This document shows, one piece after another, positions 9,896 through 19,175 of a DNA stretch of 64,000 bases. A program made the translations under genes and the position numbers. The notes beneath the pieces are model-generated. The model was not told the DNA's origin. It was given only the letters and a program-made list of their open reading frames with translations, and searched no databases. Origin of the DNA: Deinococcus malanensis (GTDB lineage: Bacteria > Deinococcota > Deinococci > Deinococcales > Deinococcaceae); assembly GCF_014647655.1 (NCBI RefSeq), contig NZ_BMPP01000010.1, positions 62,001 to 126,000 of the forward strand. Reading direction: 5' to 3'. Numbering within the stretch: the first letter of the stretch is position 1; each line of letters opens with the position of its first letter.

Positions 9896-11113
9896 ATGCC
9901 TCGCCCCGCGACTTTGCGTCTTGCTTCCCTGCTGAGCGTTTCTGTTCTGTTGAGTGCCCAGGCCGCCGCAGCCCCGGTTCGGGTGGAGTTCTGGCATGCC
10001 ATGACGGGCGTGAAAGACACGGTCGCCGGCTATGCCCGCGACTTCAACAAGAGCCAGAACAGGTACGAGGTTGTCCCGGTGGCCCAGGGAAATTACCGCG
10101 AACTGCTGCCCAAGCTGCAGTCGGCCCTGAAGTCCGGCAATGCCCCGGCGCTGGTTCAGCTTGAATTTACCCAGTTCCCGGTTCTGGCCGCCGCGGGTCA
10201 GCTGTCCGACCTGAGCCGTGCAGTCGAGGCGCTGCCCGACGCTACCCGTAACGACTTCTATCCGGCGGTGTGGCGTGCCGGTGAACTGGGCGGCAAAACC
10301 TATGGTCTGCCCTGGAACGTTAGTGTGCCGGTGCTGATGTACAACGCCGGTCTGCTCAAAAAAGCGGGGGTGACCTTTCCCAATACCTGGGCCGGTCTGG
10401 AGGAGGCCAGCCGCAAACTGGCGACCGGTGGCCGGCGCCCGCTGGTCGTTGCAGCCGACGCCTGGACCTTCGAGGCGAATGTGCTGTCACGGGGAGGACA
10501 GCTGGTGAGCGGAACCCAGCCGGCCCTGAACGCACCGGATGCCGTGGAGGCCCTGACCCAGCTGTCCCGCATGGCCCAGGCCGGTCACGCGCAGCCCCGC
10601 AGCCTCAACGAAGCCACCCGCGCGGCCTTCGACTTTGCGCGTGGTCAGAATGTCTTTGTGCTGGCCAGTGTGGCCAACTGGACCGATGCCCGGCGCCTGC
10701 CGTTTTTCAGCCTGGGGGTGGCTCCCTTTCCCTGCGAAAAACCCGGAGTCTGCACGGTTCCCCTCGGCGGGGGCACGCTTGCCGTGCCCCGAACCAGCAG
10801 TGCCCAGGAGCAGGCCGGGGCTGTGGCGTTCTGGAACTACCTGACTGAACCTGCGCGGCTGGCCAACTGGGTCAGCACCACCGCCTATGCGCCACCCAGG
10901 CGCAGTGTGACGCCCCTGCTCGAAAGCTGGTATGCCAAAAATCCGCAGCTCCGGGCGGCGCACGCTCAGATGGGCCGGGCGGTACCGCGTCCCACTACGC
11001 CCGCTTACGCCGAGTGGATCACGCTGCTTGAAGACGCCATTCTGGAAAGCGTGAGTGGCAAACAGGGGGCGCGCGCCGCCCTGGATGAGGCGCAACGCCG
11101 GGCAGGCCGCTAA
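9896..11113 (+). CDS. Extracellular solute-binding protein, sugar/glycerol-phosphate type
   Basis: This is a 405-residue family-1 solute-binding protein for an ABC importer. Residues 1-26 are a signal peptide (LLSVSVLLSAQAAAA, cleaved before PVRVEFW). VEFWHAMTG at 29-37 is typical of UgpB/MalE-like proteins, and KTYGLPWNVSVPVLMYNAGLLKKAG is the usual hinge region. It lacks a lipobox cysteine, so it should be free in the periplasm. TAGACT six bases before the ATG gives a leaderless promoter. No permease or ATPase partner gene lies nearby, so the ligand and transporter are not known. Confidence 0.87.
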   Translation: MPRPATLRLASLLSVSVLLSAQAAAAPVRVEFWHAMTGVKDTVAGYARDFNKSQNRYEVVPVAQGNYRELLPKLQSALKSGNAPALVQLEFTQFPVLAAAGQLSDLSRAVEALPDATRNDFYPAVWRAGELGGKTYGLPWNVSVPVLMYNAGLLKKAGVTFPNTWAGLEEASRKLATGGRRPLVVAADAWTFEANVLSRGGQLVSGTQPALNAPDAVEALTQLSRMAQAGHAQPRSLNEATRAAFDFARGQNVFVLASVANWTDARRLPFFSLGVAPFPCEKPGVCTVPLGGGTLAVPRTSSAQEQAGAVAFWNYLTEPARLANWVSTTAYAPPRRSVTPLLESWYAKNPQLRAAHAQMGRAVPRPTTPAYAEWITLLEDAILESVSGKQGARAALDEAQRRAGR

Positions 11114-11133
11114 AGGCCTACACTGCCGCACAG

Positions 11134-11295
11134 ATGTCGGGACTGTCACTGGTGTATCTGCTTTTAACCCTGGTCAGCGCCGCAGTGTTGATTTTGTGGT
11201 TGCGCCGCCCTGGGTCGGTGCAGGCTGAAATGGTCTGGGCTCTGGCCGCCATCCTGCCGTTGTTCGCTGCCCTGGTGGTGGCCCTGAGCCGGTAG
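11134..11295 (+). CDS. Small two-helix membrane protein (53 residues)
   Basis: A short gene running from ATG 11134 to TAG 11295. It encodes two hydrophobic helices (LSLVYLLLTLVSAAVLILWL, then MVWALAAILPLFAALVVAL) joined by a basic turn RRPGSVQAE. TACACT at 11119-11124 lies nine bases before the ATG, matching the leaderless pattern of its neighbours. A strong terminator follows 36 bases after the stop, so the unit is a complete monocistron. I do not recognise a family. The hydrophobic periodicity, promoter and terminator together argue that it is real. Confidence 0.6.
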   Translation: MSGLSLVYLLLTLVSAAVLILWLRRPGSVQAEMVWALAAILPLFAALVVALSR

Positions 11296-11330
11296 GTCCA
11301 GCGTCTTAATGTCAAGGCGCGAAAAGAAGT

Positions 11331-11373
11331 GGGGAATACGCCGCAGCTTAGGCTGACGTATTCCCCGCTTTTT
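11331..11373 (+). terminator. Intrinsic terminator
   Basis: AGTGGGGAATACG pairs with CGTATTCCCCGCT (one G-U pair) around a 16-base loop and runs into TTTTT. It closes the transcript of the 53-residue membrane protein. Confidence 0.85.
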
Positions 11374-11434
11374 CTGACCTGTCACCCCGGTTGGGGCTGT
11401 CTTAGAACATTAAGAAAAGTGTACAAGGACCTCG

Positions 11435-11440
11435 TATACT
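11435..11440 (+). promoter_or_regulatory. Probable -10 box of the subtilase gene
   Basis: TATACT is a near-consensus -10 box about 105 bases before the ATG at 11545. The -35 region is weak (AAGAAA with 17-base spacing). The gene therefore has a genuine leader with AAGGAG before its start, unlike most neighbours. Confidence 0.55.
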
Positions 11441-11544
11441 AAGGCACCGTTACCAATCTCTCAGATTTATCATTTTGTGCAGCTGAGCTGAGTGCGTAAC
11501 TTCTGGCCCCTCACCCTGACGTTCCTGCCTCTCAAGGAGTTCCT

Positions 11545-12846
11545 ATGCGCCTTCCTGCACTTTCCTTTCTCCTTCCTGCACTGCTCCTCGCGTCCTGTGG
11601 CTCGGCTCCCCGGGAGGCTGCTGTTCCGGCCAGCTATTCTCCTGCCCATCTGTTGACCGTCAGCGTCACGTCCTCACAGGGCGACGCAGATCTGGTGGCC
11701 CGTTATGGGGGTCAGGTGGTCCTGCGCACCAGCACATTTGCAGTGATTGGAGATCCCAGAAATTCCTTGAGCGCTCAGAGAACCCAGGGTAGCAGCGTGG
11801 GAGCCAACCGGGGAGTGTTTAAAGCCACGGGCGCCGTCGGCTTGTGGGGCAACGGAGCCGTGGGCCTGTGGGGCAACGGAGCTGTCGGTCTTTGGGGCAA
11901 CGGAGCTGTCGGCCTGTGGGGCAATGGAGCCGTGGGTCTGTGGGGCAACGGTGCCGAGAATTTCTGGGCCGACGGTCAGTACACGGCTCTTCCTGCCAAC
12001 AGCGAGGCCTGGAAAAGCATCGGCCTGGAGCGCGCTTACCAGCAGGCGCGGCAGTTCGGGAAGGACATCACGGTCGCTGTAATCGACACCGGTGTTGACG
12101 TGGATCACCCGATGTTCCAGGGCCGCTTGAGTGACCCCTCGACCTGGTACGACTTTGTGGACGGCGACAGCCTGCCCCAGGAGGCCGGCACGGCGGGAGA
12201 GGGCGAATTCGGCCATGGTACGGTCATCGCCGGAATCGCTGCCCAGATTGCCCCCAATGCCCAGTTCATGCCACTGCGGGTGCTGGACCCCCAGGGCGGC
12301 GGTGACGTGTTGAATGTCGCGGCAGCCATCGTCTGGGCCGCGGATCATGGAGCCGACGTCATCAACCTCAGCCTGGGTGCTTCTGAGCCTGTGCCGGCGA
12401 TTGCCGCTGCTCTTGCCTATGCCAACGGCAAGGGTGTGGTCGTGGCGGCTGCAGCCGGAAACTCGGGGCAGGCCTCGCTGGACTACCCGGCCTCGAGTTT
12501 CGCCAATTCCTTGTTGAACGTTTCCGTGGGCAGCGTCAGCAGCAGCGGAATCCACAGCACCTTCTCGTCGCACGGCAAGGACCTGCAGCTCAACGCGCCG
12601 GGCGAAACTATTGTCGGGCCCTTCCCGGGTGAACGCGCCGCCCAGTGGACCGGCACCTCCATGAGCACCCCGGTGGTGGCCGGCGCCCTGGCCCTGGGCC
12701 TGGGGGAGGGCCGCACGCCCAGATCGGCCGTCAGCGCCCTCAAGGCCACGGCGGTGTCTGTTGATACGGTGGCTGGCAACGAAGCCTACACGGGGCTGCT
12801 CGGTCTCGGGCGGCTTGCCCTGGATGCTTATACCGCCCCCGAGTGA
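11545..12846 (+). CDS. S8 family serine protease (subtilisin-like), lipoprotein
   Basis: This 433-residue subtilase has a lipoprotein signal with lipobox LLASC (Cys18), so it is probably anchored to the cell envelope facing outward. A prodomain-like region (about 30-90) contains YGGQVVLRTSTFAVIG. Residues 96-135 are five tandem copies of GAVGLWGN. The catalytic domain has Asp181 (VAVIDTGVD), His224 (FGHGTVIAG), oxyanion Asn305 (AAAGNSG) and Ser372 (GTSMSTPVVAG), so it should be active. AAGGAG precedes the ATG. Likely substrates are extracellular or envelope proteins used for nutrition. Next to it is an unrelated phosphodiesterase gene. Confidence 0.93.
   Translation: MRLPALSFLLPALLLASCGSAPREAAVPASYSPAHLLTVSVTSSQGDADLVARYGGQVVLRTSTFAVIGDPRNSLSAQRTQGSSVGANRGVFKATGAVGLWGNGAVGLWGNGAVGLWGNGAVGLWGNGAVGLWGNGAENFWADGQYTALPANSEAWKSIGLERAYQQARQFGKDITVAVIDTGVDVDHPMFQGRLSDPSTWYDFVDGDSLPQEAGTAGEGEFGHGTVIAGIAAQIAPNAQFMPLRVLDPQGGGDVLNVAAAIVWAADHGADVINLSLGASEPVPAIAAALAYANGKGVVVAAAAGNSGQASLDYPASSFANSLLNVSVGSVSSSGIHSTFSSHGKDLQLNAPGETIVGPFPGERAAQWTGTSMSTPVVAGALALGLGEGRTPRSAVSALKATAVSVDTVAGNEAYTGLLGLGRLALDAYTAPE
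11830..11949 (+). repeat. Five 24-bp in-frame tandem repeats in the subtilase gene
   Basis: Five contiguous 24-base units each encode GAVGLWGN. The copies differ only at a few third positions (for example gtc/gtg, ctg/ttg/ctt), so the protein repeat is conserved while the DNA has begun to drift. A partial sixth unit follows (GAENFW). The array sits between the prodomain and the catalytic domain. Confidence 0.95.
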
Positions 12847-12898
12847 TCGGCTGAAAGACATTCGAGACGGCCGCCGGCGTATGCTGGTGGCCACTATT

Positions 12899-15403
12899 AT
12901 GTCAATGCGTCCAGACCAGGATCCCTCACCCTCGGAAGAACGCGGCGACGCCACCGAACCCCCATCAGTGTCTGCCCTGGAGGCGCACCTGGTGCAGGCA
13001 GAAGCGGCGGTCCGCATGGGCCAGTTTGACGTTGCCTCTCGGGCGCTGCGTGCCAGCGAAGGGTATGGTCAGCTGGTGGCCCGGCGGGAACTTCTCTCGG
13101 GCCTGCTTCGCCGGAGTGAAGGCAGGAGTGGGGAAGCCATGCAGCATTTTCAGCAGGCGGTAGGGGCCGCGCAGCGACTCGCGCAGCCTGGTCTACAGGC
13201 GGACGCGCTGATGCAGCTGGCCCAGGAGCAGCACCGGCACCTGTACAGCCGGGAAGCCCTGCGCACCCTCAGGGCTGCCCTGAGCATCCGCCAGGATCTG
13301 GGCGACGTGGCGGGGATGGTGTATGCCCAGAGCAACGTGGCCCTGATCCTGATTGCTCTGGGAGAACAGGAGCAGGCCCTTTCTGTTCTTCAGGAAGCCC
13401 TGGGGTCTCTCAACGAGTCTGGACTGGCTGCTCCGGAAATTCATGTCCGTGCCAACCTCGCAATGCTGCTGCTTGAGCGCAATGATGTCGAGGAGGCCCG
13501 GGTGCAGTTTCTCACGGCACTGAATCTGGCTGACCAGAATGGAGACGCCGCCTCCAGAATTACCCTGGCTTTGAACGCCGGAGAGGCCTCCCGGCAGCTG
13601 GGGGACCTGGAGGCAGCACGCGGCTATCTGCAAGAAGCCCTGACCGGAGCCCGCCACCTCAGCGACCTGCGGCTGCAGGCCGCGGCCCTGCACAGTCTGG
13701 CCCTGATGCATGCCGCTGCAGACGAGCACGAGGTGGCCGAGGACTACCTGCATGACGCCTACCGCCTGGCGGAGCAGCAGGGCGATCTAGACGCCCAGAT
13801 CGACGCGTTGCTGGGCCTGGGTGGCTCGCTGCTGGGGCGCCATGAGACAGGGCAGGCCGCCGATACCCTGTCCCGCGCCCTGACCCTGAGCGAACTGGGG
13901 TCGCGAAAGCCCAAACAGGTGCAGGCCCACCTGCTGCTGGCCAGTGCGCACGAGCCACGCGAGCCCTATGAGACGATCTGGCACCTGCGGCGGGTGATGG
14001 AACTGCAAGGGGAGCTGAGCAACGAGAACCGGGAGCAGCAGCTGCGCGACGTGACCGCCCAGCTGGAGGTCGAAAGCGCCAAGCGCGCCGCAGAGTACGA
14101 GCGGGAGCTGCGCGAAAAGGCGGAGCACACGGTGCAGGCCCAGCTGATCGAACTGGAACGTGGCCGCCTGACCGACCACCTGACCGGTCTGCCGAACCGC
14201 CTGATCCTCAGCGCCCACCTGGATCAGATCAGCCGGCAGTCGCAGCCATTCACTCTGGTCATGCTGGACATCGATCAGTTCAGGCTGCTCAACGGTTCAT
14301 ACGGTCCCGACCTCGCCGACGATCTTCTGCGCCTCGTGGCGGTGCGCCTGCAGGATGTGGTGAACCCGGGCGAGACCCTGGCACGGACCGGACCCGACGA
14401 ATTTACCCTGCTGAGCCCCTCAGTGACTGTGGAAGACCTCAGGAGGCGGGTAACCGGGGCCCTGCAGGGGCTGACCCTGAGTACGGCTTCATCCAGTGTG
14501 CCCGTCACGGTCAGTGCCGGCGCGGCCTGCTGGCCGGATCATGGGCGTCAGGCCGACGAGGTGCGGCGTGCGACGACCCTGGCACTGCAGGAAGCCCAGC
14601 GCGAGGGGCATGCCTGGCGGGTCTACGATCCGGCCCAGCACACCGACCTGGGTCTGGAGCAGACCCTGGCCACTGCCCTGGCAAACGGTGAATTCGAACT
14701 GCATTACCAGCCTGTGGTGGATGACCCGTCCGGACGGGTGGTGAGCGCCGAGGCACTGCTGCGCTGGAACAGCGCCGTGCACGGCCCACAGAGCCCGGCT
14801 GTCTTTATTCCGCTGCTGGAGCGCAGTGGTCAGATCGTGCAGGTAGGTGAGTGGGTGCTGCACGAGGCCTGCCGCGCAGCCGCCGGATGGGACGGGGTAC
14901 GGGTTGCGGTGAACCTCTCCGCACTGCAGTTTGCCAGTGGTGATCTGATCGGCACGGTACGCAGCGCCCTGGACCTGAGCGGGTTGCCCGCCGAGCAGCT
15001 GGAACTGGAGATCACCGAGAGCCTGATGATGCAAAACCCCACCCGGACGGCCGACCTGCTTGACCGGCTGCGGGCGCTGGGTGTGGGCGTGTTGCTGGAC
15101 GATTTCGGCACCGGCTACAGCAGCCTGAGTTACATCCATCACTTCCCTCTGGGGGGCGTCAAGATCGACCGCGAGTTCGTGCGGCAGCTGGACACCGAGA
15201 CCAGGGCGCGCGGGCAGGTGATTATCCGCGCGGTGGTGCAGATCTGCGGCGACCTGGGCCTGAAGGTCGTGGCCGAGGGCATCGAGACCCAGGCCCAGCG
15301 CGAGGTGCTGCGTGAAATGGGCGTCTCGCAGATGCAGGGCTTCCTGTTTGCGCGCCCCACGCCCGGCTGGACTCCGGCGGCCTGGCTGCCGGTGAAACGC
15401 TGA
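12899..15403 (+). CDS. TPR-GGDEF-EAL protein, probable cyclic-di-GMP phosphodiesterase
   Basis: This 834-residue cytoplasmic protein has TPR repeats over about 20-390 (for example ALRTLRAALSIRQDLGDVAG), a coiled linker, a degenerate GGDEF domain (about 425-580) and an intact EAL domain (about 590-830). The GGDEF active site reads GPDEF, so cyclase activity is doubtful. The EAL domain keeps SAEALLRW, NLSALQF, LEITES, DDFGTGYSSLSY, KIDREFV and VVAEGIET, as in active phosphodiesterases. It should therefore hydrolyse c-di-GMP, with the TPR part as a protein-sensing input. The start at 12899 (MSMRPDQ) is preceded by TATGCT at 12880-12885; the ATG at 12905 is an alternative. It converges with ktrA. 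Confidence 0.88.
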   Translation: MSMRPDQDPSPSEERGDATEPPSVSALEAHLVQAEAAVRMGQFDVASRALRASEGYGQLVARRELLSGLLRRSEGRSGEAMQHFQQAVGAAQRLAQPGLQADALMQLAQEQHRHLYSREALRTLRAALSIRQDLGDVAGMVYAQSNVALILIALGEQEQALSVLQEALGSLNESGLAAPEIHVRANLAMLLLERNDVEEARVQFLTALNLADQNGDAASRITLALNAGEASRQLGDLEAARGYLQEALTGARHLSDLRLQAAALHSLALMHAAADEHEVAEDYLHDAYRLAEQQGDLDAQIDALLGLGGSLLGRHETGQAADTLSRALTLSELGSRKPKQVQAHLLLASAHEPREPYETIWHLRRVMELQGELSNENREQQLRDVTAQLEVESAKRAAEYERELREKAEHTVQAQLIELERGRLTDHLTGLPNRLILSAHLDQISRQSQPFTLVMLDIDQFRLLNGSYGPDLADDLLRLVAVRLQDVVNPGETLARTGPDEFTLLSPSVTVEDLRRRVTGALQGLTLSTASSSVPVTVSAGAACWPDHGRQADEVRRATTLALQEAQREGHAWRVYDPAQHTDLGLEQTLATALANGEFELHYQPVVDDPSGRVVSAEALLRWNSAVHGPQSPAVFIPLLERSGQIVQVGEWVLHEACRAAAGWDGVRVAVNLSALQFASGDLIGTVRSALDLSGLPAEQLELEITESLMMQNPTRTADLLDRLRALGVGVLLDDFGTGYSSLSYIHHFPLGGVKIDREFVRQLDTETRARGQVIIRAVVQICGDLGLKVVAEGIETQAQREVLREMGVSQMQGFLFARPTPGWTPAAWLPVKR

Positions 15404-15419
15404 GCCTGTCCGAGCCTTG

Positions 15420-16079
<660 letters not shown>

Positions 16080-16210
16080 TCAGGGGAGTCCTCTCTGGCG
16101 TGCAGCGTAGCAGGGCCCGGCAAGGCCAGGGCAAAGTCTGGTGTTATCAGAAGCCTGACACCGGAAGCTTCCCTTACCTGCTGATCGCCACTTCGGGCAT
16201 GCCGCGGACC

Positions 16211-17587
16211 CTACCCCACCAGGATGTCCTGCTCGGCCGGGTACTTGACCGCGCTGCGGCGCTGCTGGCGCTGGTTGAGAGCCAGGGCGAAAGTGACCGG
16301 ACCAATACGGCCCAGATACATCAGCACGGTCAGAATCAGGAGGCCCGGGTCATTGACGAGGTGGGTGGTGTTCATGGACAGGCCCACGGTGGCGGCAGCA
16401 CTGACCGTTTCAAACAGCAGGTGGGTAAAGCCAAGCTTGGGGTTGGTTACCAGAAGCGCGAAGAATGCCGTGAACACCAGCAGGGTGTAGATGGTGGTGA
16501 TGGTCCCGGCCCTCACCACATTCTCCGGCAGGATGCGCCGTTTGAAGGTGATCAGCTCGGTGCGCCCACTGACCAGATTCCAGGCGCTGCCCAAAAGAAT
16601 GGCAAAGGTGCTGGTCTTGATGCCCCCGCCGGTCGAGCCGCTGTTGGCACCGATAAACATCAGGGCGATCATCAGAAAGAGACTGGCGCTGGTCAGGCCT
16701 TCGATATCCACCGTAGCGAAGCCCCCCGAGCGCGGGGTAACGCTCTGAAAAAAGGCTGCCAGCAGCCGGCCGGGTGCGCTCAGGTCACCCAGCGTCCGGG
16801 TGTTGTTCCACTCCAGCAGCAGCAGGGCGACCGTTCCCAGCACCAGCAGCGCGGCCGTGGTGCTCAGCGTGAGCTTGCTGTATACCAGCAGGCGATTGCG
16901 CCGGGGGCTGCGCCAGTGGGCCAGCACATTCAGCTGCACCAGGAACCCCAGCCCACCCAGAATGATCTGCAGGGCGATCACGCCCGACACCAGTGGGTCC
17001 TGGGCGTACTGGGCCATGCCGCCGGGCATGACCACGAAGCCGGCGTTGTTATAGGCACTGATAGAATGAAACACCGAGTGGTACAGGCCCTCGCTCCAGC
17101 CGAACTGCGGCACGAAGCGCAACGCGAGCAGTGCCGCCCCGGCAGCCTCCGCCACCATGGTGTACAGGAAAATTGTGCGCACCAGAGACAGCACGCTGCC
17201 CACATTCAGCGCATTGATCTGCTGGACAAGATGCTGACGCTCGGTGAAATTTACCCGCCGTCCCGCCAGCAGGGCAAACAACGTTCCAAACGCGATGATG
17301 CCCAGGCCGCCAATCTGCGAGAGCAGGATGATGATGATCTGTCCGGTGCGGGTAAAGACCTCTGCGGTGTCGGCGACGACCAGCCCGGTGATACAGATGG
17401 CGCTGGTGGCTGTAAACAACAGATCAATGCTGTTGAGCTTTGACCCAGGGGCCGTCACGCCGGGCAGATGCAGCAGCAGGGTACCGATCACGATGCCCAC
17501 GATGTAGACCAGCGCGATAAGCTGCGGAGGTTGAAGTCGCGAAATCAGGGTCCGCTGAGGCAGAGGAGAGGAAGGAATCAGGGTCAT
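16211..17587 (-). CDS. ktrB: KtrB/TrkH-type potassium uptake membrane subunit
   Basis: This 458-residue integral membrane protein has four M1-P-M2 repeats. Its filter glycines are visible in TSAICITGLV, SAYNNAGFVV, TPRSGGFAT and ATVGLSMNT. IGANSGSTGGGIKTSTFA is the conserved gating-loop region of the third repeat. The C-terminus carries VLMYLGRIGPVTFALAL. It takes up K+ (often Na+-dependent) together with KtrA, and is important for osmotic and pH homeostasis. I chose the ATG at 17587, where family similarity begins (MTLIPSSPL); the frame stays open another 48 codons but that part is unlike KtrB. No Shine-Dalgarno sequence is seen. Confidence 0.93.
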   Translation of the reverse strand: MTLIPSSPLPQRTLISRLQPPQLIALVYIVGIVIGTLLLHLPGVTAPGSKLNSIDLLFTATSAICITGLVVADTAEVFTRTGQIIIILLSQIGGLGIIAFGTLFALLAGRRVNFTERQHLVQQINALNVGSVLSLVRTIFLYTMVAEAAGAALLALRFVPQFGWSEGLYHSVFHSISAYNNAGFVVMPGGMAQYAQDPLVSGVIALQIILGGLGFLVQLNVLAHWRSPRRNRLLVYSKLTLSTTAALLVLGTVALLLLEWNNTRTLGDLSAPGRLLAAFFQSVTPRSGGFATVDIEGLTSASLFLMIALMFIGANSGSTGGGIKTSTFAILLGSAWNLVSGRTELITFKRRILPENVVRAGTITTIYTLLVFTAFFALLVTNPKLGFTHLLFETVSAAATVGLSMNTTHLVNDPGLLILTVLMYLGRIGPVTFALALNQRQQRRSAVKYPAEQDILVG

Positions 17588-17604
17588 GAAGGTCAGTGGG
17601 CCTG

Positions 17605-17712
17605 CATATCTGTTGAGATGGGGTCCCAGCCCAGGGAGCCGCCGGTTGGGGAGGCTGCGCAGGCCAGCGGACCCAGCCGCCCCAGGAACATGAGGAGACC
17701 CGGGGTGGGCTG
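17605..17712 (-). pseudogene. Possible remnant of a second KtrB C-terminus
   Basis: Between the ktrB start and the TrmN-like gene lies a 358-bp stretch without a normal gene. On the minus strand it reads QPTPGLLMFLGRLGPLACAA, very like the C-terminal helix motif of KtrB (LLILTVLMYLGRIGPVTFAL in the intact gene next door). The surrounding residues in this frame are not KtrB-like and no good start exists. I read it as the decayed end of a once-tandem ktrB copy. The similarity covers only about 15-20 residues, so chance cannot be dismissed. Confidence 0.4.
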
Positions 17713-17945
17713 ACCGACTGGACCAGGCCAATATTCTTTGCCCAGAACCTCATGGCTGACCACTAGACCGACACCCCCCAGGCAGCGCCGCGCCAGAACG
17801 GCCTGCGCAGGAAGCGGTGGACTGCCCCTCGGCCCGGTTCCGGCAGAAATTTCTGAAACACGCGGCAGGGCGGGGGTGCGTGTCATAAACCGCGCCGAGT
17901 CTACCACTGCTCCTGACGTCCAGGCTGACGCTATACTGCCCTGCT

Positions 17946-19040
17946 ATGCCCCGCTCCCCCGCCCGTTCCGACCGCCCCGCCCAATGGGGACAGGCCCCGT
18001 CCGGGCGCAAGGCCAGTCGTCCTAAAACCGATTACCGCACGCGCCAGCCTGCCAATGAGTATGAGCTGGAGGTCCTGAGTGGCCTGGAGCACGTGGCCGC
18101 CACCGAACTCGAAGCGGTGCCGCTGGCCCGCGATATCCGGGGCCTGCGCTTCTGGTTTCCTGGAGATCCACAGCGGCTGACGCGGCTGCGCTCCGCTGTT
18201 GCCACCTACCGGGTGCGCAACTGGGATGTACCGCGGCCGCGTGGCCTGCTGGGGCACCAGCAACTGGGAGAGCTGACGGAATTTCTGCAAAGCGTCCTGG
18301 CTTTCGGGGAACACACCTCCTTCCGCCTGGGTGCTGCCGGCAAGGAGTCCAGTGTCATGCAGCGTCTGGCCGAGGAACTGCAGGAGCGCCTGAACCTGCC
18401 TCACAAACCCGAAGACGGCGAACTGCTGATCCGGTTGCGGCCCCAGGAGCAGGGCGGCTGGGACGTGCTGGCCCGCATCACCCCACGGCCCCTCACGGCG
18501 CGCCCCTGGCGGGTGTGCAACATAAGCGGCGGCCTGAATGCCAGCATCGCCTACGCGACCCACAAACTGGCCGGTCAGCGTGACATCGACCGGATCTTCA
18601 ACCCTATGAGCGGCAGTGGCACACTGCTGATCGAGCGCGCCTTGATGGGCCCCTACGACGCGATGGTGGGAGTTGATTCTGATCCCAAGGCGGTCGAGTG
18701 CGCCCGCAGCAACCTGAAAGCCGCCGGCCGCGAAGTGGAAGTGGCCACGGTGGACGCGCTTCACACAGGTCTGCCGCCACGCAGCTTCGACCTGATCGTT
18801 GCGGACCTGCCCTGGGGTGACGCCATCGGCACCCACGGCAGCAACGAGGTGCTGTACCCGGCCTTTCTGACCGAGATGCACCGCCTGACCAGCCGCCAGG
18901 GCCGTGTGGCGGTCATTACCCACGAAATCCGTATGTTCGAGCGCCTGCTGCGTGATCAGGGCAAATGGCACGCCCACGAATTGCTGCAGGTGTACAGCGG
19001 AGGCCACTGGCCCAAGGTGTATCTGCTGAACAAACGCTGA
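17946..19040 (+). CDS. trmN: THUMP-type RNA guanine-N2 methyltransferase, TrmN-like
   Basis: The 364-residue protein combines an N-terminal THUMP-like RNA-binding region (YELEVLSGLEHVAATELEAV at 38-57) with a C-terminal SAM-dependent methyltransferase. The SAM site is NPMSGSGTLLIERAL and the catalytic motif is VADLPWGDAIG. This arrangement and length match Thermus TrmN, which makes N2-methylguanosine at tRNA position 6; RlmL/RlmK-like rRNA enzymes are longer. The N-terminus is basic and disordered (residues 1-35). TATACT at 17932-17937 eight bases before the ATG indicates a leaderless message. Family is sure; the exact tRNA target is inferred. Confidence 0.8.
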   Translation: MPRSPARSDRPAQWGQAPSGRKASRPKTDYRTRQPANEYELEVLSGLEHVAATELEAVPLARDIRGLRFWFPGDPQRLTRLRSAVATYRVRNWDVPRPRGLLGHQQLGELTEFLQSVLAFGEHTSFRLGAAGKESSVMQRLAEELQERLNLPHKPEDGELLIRLRPQEQGGWDVLARITPRPLTARPWRVCNISGGLNASIAYATHKLAGQRDIDRIFNPMSGSGTLLIERALMGPYDAMVGVDSDPKAVECARSNLKAAGREVEVATVDALHTGLPPRSFDLIVADLPWGDAIGTHGSNEVLYPAFLTEMHRLTSRQGRVAVITHEIRMFERLLRDQGKWHAHELLQVYSGGHWPKVYLLNKR

Positions 19041-19175
19041 GCGGCGGCTCCCGCCGTTCCTGAAGGACTTCTCGTTGTGCGGCCTGTCCCGCCCGGCTGC
19101 TGGCAGATGGGGTTCACCAGACGAGCCTTACCAACAGCGCCGGGCTCCGCTTCCCGGCAGGAGGTACCCTTGGGT

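Noticed and set aside
11830..11949. CRISPR-like array
   Set aside because: The 24-bp units are contiguous without spacers and in frame with the subtilase.
12893..12909. Radiation/desiccation response motif before the TPR-GGDEF-EAL gene
   Set aside because: TTATGTCA matches the left half of the Deinococcus palindrome, but the right half (CGTCCA in place of ACATAA) does not, and the match lies over the start codon.
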